Assembly (NCBI GenBank): GCA_017442225.1
Contig: JAFSAR010000003.1
Location: 35,752 to 99,751 of the forward strand
Direction of reading: 5' to 3'
Source: Clostridia bacterium
Lineage (GTDB): Bacteria; Bacillota; Clostridia; Oscillospirales; Acutalibacteraceae
DNA length: 64,000 nucleotides
The translations under genes were made by a program, and so were the position numbers. Positions 1 through 7,951 of the stretch are shown here, one piece after another. The notes under the pieces are model-generated. The model saw only the letters and a list, made by a program, of their open reading frames with translations, did not search any database and was not told the DNA's origin. How positions within the stretch are numbered: position 1 is the first letter of the stretch; each line of letters starts with the position of its first letter.

Positions 1-296
1 TAACCTATCAAAGCACACTTGGAATTAAGACCGAATTGCTCACTCATATATTCACAAAACTTGTGCCGCATATCAGTATCTGACTCGGGACACATACGGG
101 TAGTATTGGTCATATAAGCCAGATGATAACCCTTTTTAATCATTGATAGCTCTAAATCAGGAAAAGCGCCGAAATATTCGGTGCGATACAGCCATTTTTT
201 GCCCTCAACCGCATTATCGGGGCATATAAGTATGCAATATCTACCCTCAAAATTAAAGTCTAACCTTTTAAAACCGTTCCAGATGCTTTCGGTCAT
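1..296 (-). CDS. Alpha/beta hydrolase family protein, N-terminal part (runs off the left edge)
   Basis: An open frame of 98 codons starts at the ATG at 296 and continues past base 1, so the C-terminus, including the expected nucleophile elbow, is outside the window. The visible part has the pattern WLYRTEYFGAFPDLELSMIK followed by GYHLAYM, then a segment reading FCEYMSEQFGL and the beginning of a strand leading to the G-x-S-x-G position. This matches a family of alpha/beta hydrolases (prolyl-oligopeptidase/sialate esterase-like) often found beside carbohydrate genes. It starts one base after the galK stop, so the two are probably co-transcribed. The substrate cannot be predicted. The fold assignment is inference from this N-terminal pattern. 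Confidence 0.6.
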   Translation of the reverse strand, partial: MTESIWNGFKRLDFNFEGRYCILICPDNAVEGKKWLYRTEYFGAFPDLELSMIKKGYHLAYMTNTTRMCPESDTDMRHKFCEYMSEQFGLNSKCALIG

Positions 297-297
297 A

Positions 298-1575
298 TTA
301 TTCACCTCTTAACTCATAACCACCAACAAGGCGAACAAAAAGCCTTACACATGCGCCATCGCCAAACACCGACTCAATCATCTGCTTATAATCGTCAAAC
401 ATTCTGTTAGGTATATAACACTGAATTGTTCCCGCAAAGCCGCCGCCATGCACACGGTATGCGCCGTGACCGTTTAAAAACTGCTTTGTGAGTGTCAGCG
501 CCAAAGATATTGCCTGCTGCTTTGGATTGCTTGGTGAATAGATATTTTGAAGCAAATCATAAGAAGACTCGCCCGAACGCTTAACAGCCGCAAAAAAAGT
601 GTTAAAGTCGCCGCGTTTCAAAGCCGCTTTTTGTGTAAGCACACGACGGTTTTCATTAAACACGTGTATAGCGCGCATAATTGCTCGGTCACCGCATTTT
701 TCACGTATTAAGGATATATTTTTATAAAACTCATCCTCATCGGCATCGCGCAAAAACTCTACACCCAAGGCATTGCTTACCGCCTTGCACTCAAGCGTAA
801 TATCTGCATAATCCTGTGTTAAATCCGCGTGGTTACCACCTGTATCAACAACACAAAGCGTATGATTTGACTTGCCTAAATCAATGTCAATTTTTTCAAC
901 AATGGGATTTTGCGGATCGCAAAAATCGGCATATGTAAAACCGCCTACGCTTGATGCCATCTGGTCAAGCAGACCGCACGGCTTGCCAAAATATTCGCGC
1001 TCGGCAAATTGTGAATATTTTGCAATACTTACCGCGTCAACAGCAGCGTTGTTAAACAAGCCGTTTACAATATTTGACACCAACACCTCGAATGCCGCCG
1101 AAGATGAAAGCCCCGAGCCTTTAAGCACATTGGATGTGGTGTATGCATCAAATCCGCCAATGTTATATCCGTTTTGACTAAATGCGGCAAGCACACCGCA
1201 AATAAGCGCACATGCTTTGCCCTTTTCACTTTCTTTAATCTCAAGGTCATTTATACAGATTTCATCCATCTCATAACCTTTGGATTTAATACGCACAGTG
1301 TCACTGCCATTTGCCGACACAACGGCAATAACGTCAAGATTAACACTGCCTGCAAGCACCATACCATGCTGATGGTCAGTGTGATTACCGCCGATTTCGG
1401 TGCGTCCCGGCGCAGAAAAAAGACGGATATTGTCACGCTCACCGTAAAGCTCTACAAATTCATCCACAGCATCAATATAGCGCGCTCTTGCAGATTGAAT
1501 ATCCCCATAAAGCATGGTGAAATCTTTATCAAATTTTCCGTTTTGTATGTTTTGTTTAAGTTCAGTTATATTCAT
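298..1575 (-). CDS. galK: Galactokinase
   Basis: GHMP-family kinase that phosphorylates alpha-D-galactose to galactose-1-phosphate in the Leloir pathway (cytoplasm). The galactose-binding signature GRTEIGGNHTDHQHG lies near residue 60, the ATP-binding GHMP motif GSGLSSSAAFEVL near 155, and the C-terminal glycine motif HGGGFAGTI near 380. At 425 aa it is slightly longer than typical galactokinases (about 390). I chose the ATG at 1575 (MNITELKQ). An in-frame GTG at 1599 exists but lies inside a hairpin and has no ribosome site. No clear Shine-Dalgarno precedes the chosen ATG either. It follows ackA on the same strand after a hairpin, and galT and galE are not in the window. Confidence 0.93.
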   Translation of the reverse strand: MNITELKQNIQNGKFDKDFTMLYGDIQSARARYIDAVDEFVELYGERDNIRLFSAPGRTEIGGNHTDHQHGMVLAGSVNLDVIAVVSANGSDTVRIKSKGYEMDEICINDLEIKESEKGKACALICGVLAAFSQNGYNIGGFDAYTTSNVLKGSGLSSSAAFEVLVSNIVNGLFNNAAVDAVSIAKYSQFAEREYFGKPCGLLDQMASSVGGFTYADFCDPQNPIVEKIDIDLGKSNHTLCVVDTGGNHADLTQDYADITLECKAVSNALGVEFLRDADEDEFYKNISLIREKCGDRAIMRAIHVFNENRRVLTQKAALKRGDFNTFFAAVKRSGESSYDLLQNIYSPSNPKQQAISLALTLTKQFLNGHGAYRVHGGGFAGTIQCYIPNRMFDDYKQMIESVFGDGACVRLFVRLVGGYELRGE

Positions 1576-1585
1576 AATTAACAAA

Positions 1586-1623
1586 GCGGAAAATAACACA
1601 CCGATAAGTTTGTTATTTTCCGC
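1586..1623 (-). terminator. Perfect 12-bp hairpin between ackA and galK
   Basis: Arms GCGGAAAATAAC and GTTATTTTCCGC pair perfectly around a 14-nt loop. On the minus strand the hairpin follows ackA and is trailed by a short T-rich stretch (TTTGTTAATT), so it may be a weak terminator or an mRNA-processing/stability stem. It ends 11 nt before the galK ATG, which is unusual for a normal ribosome-binding region. Confidence 0.5.
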
Positions 1624-1646
1624 CCTTTCTTAACATTATTTTAAAA

Positions 1647-2846
1647 TTAAAGCGCCTCTACAATAGCCTTTGTATCACGGGCAATCTTAAGCTCCTCGTT
1701 GGTAGGAATAATGTAAACATTAACCTTACTGTCATCGGTAGAAATCTTAATTTCTTCACCGTGAACCTTGTTCGCCTCTGCATTAAGCTTAATGCCAAGG
1801 TATGCAAGATTTTCGCAGATATATTCGCGAAGCTCTTCGTCATTTTCGCCGATACCGCCTGTGAATACGATGGTATCAACACCATTCATAGCGGCAACAT
1901 AAGAGCCAACGAATTTAAGAATCTGATAACGCTGCATATCAATAGCGAGCTGAGCGCGTGTGTTGCCTTCTGCTGCAGCAGCCGCAACATCGCGGTTGTC
2001 GTTCGATACGCCCGAAATACCCAAAACACCCGATTTTTTATTACAGATAGAATCAATGTCAGCGAATGTGAGTCCCTCTTTTTCGGCAATATATGTAAGG
2101 GTTGACGGGTCAAGTGTACCACAGCGTGTACCCATCATAAAGCCGTCAAGTGGAGTAAAGCCCATTGATGTATCAATGCAAACACCATCTTTAATAGCGC
2201 TTATTGAACAACCGTTACCAAGGTGACAGGTAATAATTTTAAGGTCCTTTTTATCTTTACCCTCAAGGTCAACAGCCCTATCACTTACAAAGCTGTGTGA
2301 AGTGCCGTGGAAGCCGTACTTACGAACACGGTATTTTTCATAATACTCATAAGGCAAAGCATAAATGTACGCCTCGGCAGGCATTGTCTGATGGAAGGAT
2401 GTATCAAACACACCAACCTGTGGAATCTTGTCACCAAATGTTTTGGTACAAGCCTCGATACCCAAAATATTTGCAGGGTTGTGAAGCGGTGCCATAACGC
2501 TGCACTCACGAACCTTTGCAATCATTTCATCAGTGATAAGAGCCGATTTGTTAAATTCTTCAGCGCCGTGAACAACACGGTGACCGATAGCGGTAACCTC
2601 GTCAAGAGAGTCGATAACCTTTGCCTCTGACTTTGTCATAGCGTAAACAACGGCTTGGAAAGCTTCACTGTGTGTAGGCATATCGGTTTCTGCCTTATAT
2701 ACTCTGCCGTCAGCAGCCTTGTGTGTGATAGCACCTGTAACACCGATACGCTCGCAAAGACCTTTTGCCAAAACAACCTCGTTGTCCATATCAATAAGCT
2801 GATACTTAAGTGATGAACTACCTGCATTAACTACAAATACTTTCAT
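1647..2846 (-). CDS. ackA: Acetate kinase
   Basis: Catalyses acetyl-phosphate + ADP = acetate + ATP, the substrate-level phosphorylation step of acetate fermentation. Family signatures visible are NAGSSSLKYQ at the extreme N-terminus (residues 7-16), GHRVVHGAEE near 90, the second signature YGFHGTSHSFV near 175, and the ATP-binding FTGGIGEND near 325. Length 399 aa is standard. The ATG at 2846 is preceded by AGGAGT. pta is not adjacent. The gene is divergent from tmcAL, whose product consumes acetate and ATP. Confidence 0.97.
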   Translation of the reverse strand: MKVFVVNAGSSSLKYQLIDMDNEVVLAKGLCERIGVTGAITHKAADGRVYKAETDMPTHSEAFQAVVYAMTKSEAKVIDSLDEVTAIGHRVVHGAEEFNKSALITDEMIAKVRECSVMAPLHNPANILGIEACTKTFGDKIPQVGVFDTSFHQTMPAEAYIYALPYEYYEKYRVRKYGFHGTSHSFVSDRAVDLEGKDKKDLKIITCHLGNGCSISAIKDGVCIDTSMGFTPLDGFMMGTRCGTLDPSTLTYIAEKEGLTFADIDSICNKKSGVLGISGVSNDNRDVAAAAAEGNTRAQLAIDMQRYQILKFVGSYVAAMNGVDTIVFTGGIGENDEELREYICENLAYLGIKLNAEANKVHGEEIKISTDDSKVNVYIIPTNEELKIARDTKAIVEAL

Positions 2847-2978
2847 TTTAATTACTCCTTAAATTAAATATTGAAACATTATTTTCTTTATGGTAAAATA
2901 TTTCCATAAACATACACATATATAATACTTTATCAATTTTGTTTTTTCAAGTGCATTTTTGCAAAAAGAGGTGATTTT

Positions 2979-4154
2979 TTGTCGGCTGTCGGTATTATTG
3001 CAGAGTTTAACCCCCTGCATACAGGCCATAAGCGTTTGATTGACTACGCTCATACTTTGGGCGAGACCGTTATTTGCGTCATAAGCGGCAACTTTGTGCA
3101 GCGCGGCGATGTCGCGATAATCAGTAAACAGCAACGCGCAAAATTCGCCTTACTAAGTGGTGTGGATATCGTGGCTGAAATGCCTGTGCTCTGGAGTATG
3201 TCAACCACGCAGAACTTTGCGCTTGCGGGCGTGTGGCAGCTATATAACCTCGGCTGCGACAAAATTGTCTTTGGCAGTGAGTGCGGTGATATTGACGCGT
3301 TAAAATCTGCCGCCGACGTGCTTTGTAGTGACGGTTTTTTTGAAAGAGCTGTCGAAAAGGCAAAATCGGGTGTGACCTTTGCCGTCGCGCGCGAGCAGAC
3401 CGCCGCCGAGATGGGTGTCGATTTTACCCTCTTGCGAAACGCTAATGACAACCTCGGTATAGAATATATAACAGCTGGTAAAAAACTTAATTTACCTATA
3501 GAATTTCACTGTTTAAAACGCGTAGGCGCTATGCACGACAGCGATGAGATTACCGACGGGTTTGTGTCGTCGTCATATATCCGCGAGGAACTGAAAAAAG
3601 CTAATATCGGCTATACTGAACGCTTTATGCCACGCGAAATACGAGGCATTATACAAGACGAGCATATCGCAGATATATCGCGACTTGAAAACGCAATACT
3701 GTGTTCACTTCGCACCAAAACCGCAGATGATTTTAAAAATCTACCCGATATAAGCGAAGGACTCCACAACAAAATTTATTTTTCAGCGCGTGTTGCCACA
3801 TCACTTTCCGAGTTGTGTAATATGATAAAGACCAAGCGATATACTATGGCGCGGATAAGGCGGCTCGTGCTTTCGGCGTTTTTGGGATTTGACAGTCAGT
3901 TTTTTATGACTACCCCGCCCTACGTGCGCGTGCTGGGCTTTAGTGAACAGGGTCTAAACCATCTTAAATCGCCGCAGGGCATAATACCTGTTATCACCCG
4001 CACAGCGCAGATAAAAGAGCTTGACGCTAACGCAATACGTATATTTGAAACCGAGTGTCGCGCTACCGATATATATAATCTTTCTTTACGCCACCCTCTT
4101 GAGTGCGGAACAGAACAAAAAATGAAGTTGCTTAAAACGGAGGAACTTTTATGA
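2979..4154 (+). CDS. tmcAL: tRNA(Met) cytidine acetate ligase (TmcAL, YlbM family)
   Basis: Nucleotidyltransferase-fold enzyme that activates acetate with ATP and acetylates C34 of elongator tRNA-Met (ac4C). The N-terminus IIAEFNPLHTGHKR carries the HxGH adenylate-forming motif, followed by the family segment VISGNFVQRGD and a helical C-terminal tRNA-binding part. Length 391 aa fits the family. The start is a TTG at 2979, chosen because AGAGGTG lies about 7 nt upstream and the protein begins with the conserved VGIIAEFNP strand. The stop overlaps the next start (ATGA). It faces ackA across a 132-bp divergent region. Confidence 0.9.
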   Translation: MSAVGIIAEFNPLHTGHKRLIDYAHTLGETVICVISGNFVQRGDVAIISKQQRAKFALLSGVDIVAEMPVLWSMSTTQNFALAGVWQLYNLGCDKIVFGSECGDIDALKSAADVLCSDGFFERAVEKAKSGVTFAVAREQTAAEMGVDFTLLRNANDNLGIEYITAGKKLNLPIEFHCLKRVGAMHDSDEITDGFVSSSYIREELKKANIGYTERFMPREIRGIIQDEHIADISRLENAILCSLRTKTADDFKNLPDISEGLHNKIYFSARVATSLSELCNMIKTKRYTMARIRRLVLSAFLGFDSQFFMTTPPYVRVLGFSEQGLNHLKSPQGIIPVITRTAQIKELDANAIRIFETECRATDIYNLSLRHPLECGTEQKMKLLKTEELL

Positions 4155-5080
4155 TAAAAACTGAACTAAAGGATTATCTCGACTATGGCAAAGTGCTGTG
4201 CCTTACCAACGGCGTTATTGAAGCATACGTTACAATAGACGTAGGTCCACGCATTATACGCTTTGGCTTTGTTGGTGGGCAAAACATTATGTGTGATAAC
4301 CGTGCGGCAGGTACCCCAAAGGACGATGCCGAGTTCGAAAACTTTTTCGGCAAAGGCAAAAAGTGGGAGATTTTAGGCGGTCACCGTATATGGACATCGC
4401 CCGAAAGCTATCCCGCAAGCTATTATCCCGACCTCCAGCCTGTAAAGTATGAAATCACCAAAAACGGCGCGGTATTTACATCAAACCCCGAAACTGAAAA
4501 CGGCGTACAAAAACAGCTTCAAATTATGATGGACCCTGATGACGCTAATATGCAAGTGACCATGCGCGTTAAAAATATTGCCTCTGCCCCGCAGGAGTTT
4601 TCCGTCTGGGGACTTACTGTGTCGGCTGTAGGCGGTACGCTTGTTATACCCATGAACGACAACGACACCGGACTGCTCGCCAACCGTAATATTTCGGTAT
4701 GGCCCTACACTAATCTTGCAGACAGCCGCTTGCATTTTGGCAACCGCTATGTAACGCTACGACAGAATACTAACGTAGGCCAGTCGTTAAAACTCGGGTT
4801 TGACTTAAATCAGGCAGAAACGTATTACTGTCTGGGCGAGGATATTTTTCGCAAGTCTTACGAAACCTATCACCCACGCGAAAAATATCCCGACAACAAT
4901 TGCAGCTTTGAAACCTATACCTGCGCGACATTTATAGAGATTGAATCTCTTAGTCCCTTAAAAACGGTACAACAGAATGAAACCGTGTCGCTTACAGAAC
5001 ATTGGTCGTTGCATAAAAAGCCGTGCGATATCGACTTTAACGACGATAACTCAATTGATAATATGCTTGAAAAATTATAA
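4151..5080 (+). CDS. Hypothetical protein, aldose-epimerase/mutarotase-like beta-sandwich (DUF4380-like)
   Basis: A 309-aa soluble protein without signal peptide. The N-terminal pattern GKVLCLTNGVIEAYVTIDVG, then PRIIRFGF, followed by LGGHRIWTSPESYPASYYPD resembles the DUF4380/galactose mutarotase-like superfamily, in which the GGHR-W-PE segment forms part of the sugar-binding face. It overlaps tmcAL by four bases (ATGA), so the two are translationally coupled, but no functional link is evident. Its stop codon lies within the terminal TTATAATGG of the hairpin element that follows. Function unknown; a sugar-binding or epimerase-like role is inference only. Confidence 0.6.
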   Translation: MIKTELKDYLDYGKVLCLTNGVIEAYVTIDVGPRIIRFGFVGGQNIMCDNRAAGTPKDDAEFENFFGKGKKWEILGGHRIWTSPESYPASYYPDLQPVKYEITKNGAVFTSNPETENGVQKQLQIMMDPDDANMQVTMRVKNIASAPQEFSVWGLTVSAVGGTLVIPMNDNDTGLLANRNISVWPYTNLADSRLHFGNRYVTLRQNTNVGQSLKLGFDLNQAETYYCLGEDIFRKSYETYHPREKYPDNNCSFETYTCATFIEIESLSPLKTVQQNETVSLTEHWSLHKKPCDIDFNDDNSIDNMLEKL

Positions 5081-5255
5081 TGGCTATCGGAGGTGGAAAT
5101 AGCAAAAATTTGCTATTTCCATGCCAAATATTCGATTTGTCAACAAGTTTTCAAAGAAAACTTGACCATAGACATTATCAAGGATGTTTTAGAGCCGCTG
5201 TATCGGCTCTTTTAGTGGAAATATAAAACATTTCCACTTCCAACAATCATTATAA
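5075..5255 (-). repeat. Modular hairpin element, copy A (reverse orientation)
   Basis: A 181-bp intergenic element made almost entirely of inverted repeats. An outer stem (ATAATGGCTAT at 5078-5088 with ATAGACATTAT at 5168-5178) encloses three hairpins: 5092-5119 (TGGAAATAGCAAA arm, perfect), 5122-5142 (imperfect) and 5144-5164 (CAAGTTTTC/GAAAACTTG, perfect). Outside the stem follow AGAGCCG/CGGCTCT (5191-5210) and GTGGAAAT/ATTTCCAC (5215-5237). The ends read TTATAATG and CATTATAA. The reverse complement aligns with the element at 46621-46783 over most of its length. The stop codon of the upstream gene lies within its left end. Confidence 0.75.
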
Positions 5256-5322
5256 GGTAATTCACTGTGAAAAATATAAGGATGAGCGTCACTTTGTATC
5301 GTGGATGCAATAACAAATGTAA

Positions 5323-5360
5323 AAGGATTCTGAGAAATTTTCTTGGAATCCTTATTTTTT
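5323..5360 (+). terminator. Rho-independent terminator-like hairpin upstream of the SulP gene
   Basis: AAGGATTC and GAATCCTT pair across a 15-nt interior, followed by ATTTTTT. It separates the tmcAL operon and the hairpin element from the SulP gene. No other gene was found in the 350 bases between 5081 and 5430. Confidence 0.6.
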
Positions 5361-5430
5361 GATAGACAATTGAAAGCTTTTGTGATATATTATATTGGTT
5401 TGATTTTCAATATTTTAAGGGGACTTAAAA

Positions 5431-6708
5431 ATGAATAAATTTTATTTAAAACCAAAGTTTTTTGAAACGCTCAAAGACTACACAAAAAGCCAACTTACAA
5501 AGGACATTGTCGCGGGTATAATTGTCGCAATAATCGCTATGCCGCTGTCCATTGCATTGGCATTGGCATCGGGCGTAAACCCCGAGCAAGGCATCTACAC
5601 CGCAATTTTTGCAGGCTTTATCGTGGCGCTTTTTGGCGGTAGCAACGTACAGATTGCAGGTCCTACCGCGGCATTTGCAACCGTTGTGGCGGGCATTGTG
5701 GCAACCAAAGGTATGTCTGGGCTGATTATCGCCTCGCTTATGGCGGGTATCATACTTATACTTATGGGTGTGCTCAAGCTCGGCTCACTTATAAAATATG
5801 TACCCCGCACCATCACAGTTGGCTTTACTGCGGGTATTGCCGTTACCATATTTTTAGGTCAGATAAAAGACTTTTTAGGTATTACATATATGAACGGTGA
5901 AGCACCGATTGAAGCTATTGAAAAGGTAGAGGCAAACATACACAACATTTCTACATTTAATTGGCAGTCACTGCTTGCGGGCGCCGTTTGTCTTGCGATT
6001 CTTATAATTTATCCCAAACTTGAAAAGAGAGTACCGCCCTCACTTATAGCGGTGGTTGTGGGCGCCGTATTGGTTAAATTTATCCCTACACTGAGCAATA
6101 ATGTAAGCACTATCGGCGGACTTTATAATATACCGTCGGGATTTCCAAAGTTTACGCTGGGCTCGGTAGATATCAATCTTAACACCGTTATATCACTTAT
6201 TCCCAACGCTTTTACAATAGCAATCCTTGCGGGCATTGAATCGCTGCTTTCCTGCGTAGTGGCTGACAGTATGACAGATTCAAAACACAACCCCAATGCC
6301 GAGCTTGTAGCGCAGGGTCTTGGCAATATGGCATCTGTCGCTTTTGGCGGCATCCCCGCTACAGGCGCTATTGCCAGAACTGCCGCAAATATCAAAAACG
6401 GTGGCAGAACAGGAGTTGCAGGTATGGTGCATGCGATTGTTTTGTTGCTTGTAGTGTTGTTCCTTATGCCGCTTGCAGAGCTGATACCAATGCCTGCCAT
6501 TGCCGCTATTTTGTTTGTTGTGGCATATAATATGAGCGAGTGGCGCAGTTTTTTAAATATTGTAAAGCAGAAAAACTTTACTGATACTCTGATAATGGTA
6601 CTCACCTTTGCGCTGACCGTTATATTTGACCTTGTTGTTGCAATAATCGTAGGTCTTGTTTTGCATTTTACAATTTTACTTATTAAAAAACTCTTAAAGA
6701 AGGCATAA
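5431..6708 (+). CDS. SulP (SLC26)-family anion transporter lacking a STAS domain
   Basis: Polytopic inner-membrane transporter. The N-terminus has LTKDIVAGIIVAIIAMPLSI followed by ALASGVNPEQGIYTAIFAG, and then NVQIAGPTAAFATVVAG, the conserved SulP anion-binding core. About 12 hydrophobic segments follow, ending at LHFTILLIKKLLKKA. At 425 aa it stops right after the membrane domain, so the C-terminal STAS domain usual in SulP proteins (about 550 aa total) is absent. The ATG at 5431 follows AAGGGGA. It is followed after 7 nt by a ClC gene, suggesting a two-gene anion-handling operon. The substrate (sulfate, bicarbonate or other) cannot be told from sequence. Confidence 0.88.
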   Translation: MNKFYLKPKFFETLKDYTKSQLTKDIVAGIIVAIIAMPLSIALALASGVNPEQGIYTAIFAGFIVALFGGSNVQIAGPTAAFATVVAGIVATKGMSGLIIASLMAGIILILMGVLKLGSLIKYVPRTITVGFTAGIAVTIFLGQIKDFLGITYMNGEAPIEAIEKVEANIHNISTFNWQSLLAGAVCLAILIIYPKLEKRVPPSLIAVVVGAVLVKFIPTLSNNVSTIGGLYNIPSGFPKFTLGSVDINLNTVISLIPNAFTIAILAGIESLLSCVVADSMTDSKHNPNAELVAQGLGNMASVAFGGIPATGAIARTAANIKNGGRTGVAGMVHAIVLLLVVLFLMPLAELIPMPAIAAILFVVAYNMSEWRSFLNIVKQKNFTDTLIMVLTFALTVIFDLVVAIIVGLVLHFTILLIKKLLKKA

Positions 6709-6715
6709 AAAATCA

Positions 6716-7915
6716 ATGCAAAAATTCAAAAAACTTATTTTTTGGCTACTATCCGCAGTTATAACAGGCGCAATATGTGGTCTTTGCGGCGTTCTCTTTT
6801 CAAAAGCTATTGCTTTTGGTACTAATTTACGCGCAGAACACAGTTGGCTGCTGTACCTGTTGCCTATAGGCGGATTGCTGTCGGTCGCTATTTATAAGCT
6901 GTGCCACGTCAAAAATATAGGAACTACTAACGTTTTCGACTGTGTCCGCACCGAGCAGAGTCTGCCGCTTCTTTTAGCGCCTGCAATTTTTTGCGGTACA
7001 TTCATATCGCATCTGTTTGGCGCATCAGCAGGTCGCGAGGGCGCGGCGCTGCAAATAGGCGGCGGTGTTGCAAACGTTTTAAGCCGCGTTTTAAAGCTTG
7101 ACGAAGACTCCCGACACATAACCGTTATGTGCGGTATGGCGGCGCTCTTTTCGGCAGTGTTTGGCACTCCTCTTGCCGCTTGTGTTTTTGTGCTTGAGGT
7201 TATTCTGACTCGCCTTTGTCTTTCTGCTATATTACCCGTATTTATTTCAAGCGTTACGGCGTTTATTATTTCTACCCTGCTTGAAGTTCACCCCGAAAGA
7301 TTTTATATAGGCGACTTGCCGCAGTTTTCATTTTCTCTTGTGTGGAAAGTAACCGTAATTACAGCCGCAGGTATTGTTGTCGCATTTATTTTTTGCAAGG
7401 GCTTAAATTTTGGAAAAGCATTTGCAAAAAAAGCGTTTAAAAACGAATTCTTGCGAATAGCGATAGGCGGTGTAATTATTGTTTTGCTTACCCTCTTGGT
7501 TGGCAATTATGAATATAACGGCGGCGGAATCGACATTATAGAGCGTGTGTTTGCGGGTAGTGTAATGTATGAAGCCTTTGCTTTAAAAATCCTTTTTACC
7601 GTTATTTGTATATCGGCAGGCTATAAGGGCGGTGAGATTATCCCCACGCTGTTTATCGGCGCAACACTCGGCGGCAGTATGGCGTTGATTTTGGGATTGC
7701 CTGTAGGCACGGGCGCCGCAGTAGGTATGGCGGTGCTTTTCTGCGCGGCTACAAAATGCCCGTTTGCCACAATATTACTGTGCTGCGAAATGTTTGGTTT
7801 TGCCTGCGCACCGCTCATAATTCCCGCGGTAATAACGAGCTTTATTGCCGCGCGCTATCAAGGGCTTTACAGCAATTCAAAAGACATAATAAAATGCATA
7901 ATGCATCATCAATAA
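6716..7915 (+). CDS. ClC-family anion channel/antiporter (possibly CLC-F-like)
   Basis: 399-aa membrane protein of the ClC family without C-terminal CBS domains. The conserved gating-glutamate motif appears as AGREGAALQIGGG (textbook GREGP), then SAVFGTPLAACVFVLEV, and the late GGxxxP-type motif as KGGEIIPTLFIGA. The context HLFGASAGREG is closer, from memory, to the fluoride/proton CLC-F branch than to the E. coli chloride antiporter; a structure-based alignment would be needed to settle this. It sits 7 nt downstream of the SulP gene and is followed by a strong terminator. Confidence 0.85.
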   Translation: MQKFKKLIFWLLSAVITGAICGLCGVLFSKAIAFGTNLRAEHSWLLYLLPIGGLLSVAIYKLCHVKNIGTTNVFDCVRTEQSLPLLLAPAIFCGTFISHLFGASAGREGAALQIGGGVANVLSRVLKLDEDSRHITVMCGMAALFSAVFGTPLAACVFVLEVILTRLCLSAILPVFISSVTAFIISTLLEVHPERFYIGDLPQFSFSLVWKVTVITAAGIVVAFIFCKGLNFGKAFAKKAFKNEFLRIAIGGVIIVLLTLLVGNYEYNGGGIDIIERVFAGSVMYEAFALKILFTVICISAGYKGGEIIPTLFIGATLGGSMALILGLPVGTGAAVGMAVLFCAATKCPFATILLCCEMFGFACAPLIIPAVITSFIAARYQGLYSNSKDIIKCIMHHQ

Positions 7916-7919
7916 AATA

Positions 7920-7951
7920 GAACCTGCTGTTTTAGCAGGTTCCATTTTTTT
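7920..7951 (+). terminator. Terminator after the SulP-ClC operon
   Basis: GAACCTGCT/AGCAGGTTC perfect 9-bp stem with a 5-nt loop and a downstream T run (ATTTTTTTA). The convergent minus-strand gene ends at 7950, so the hairpin may serve both strands. Confidence 0.85.
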
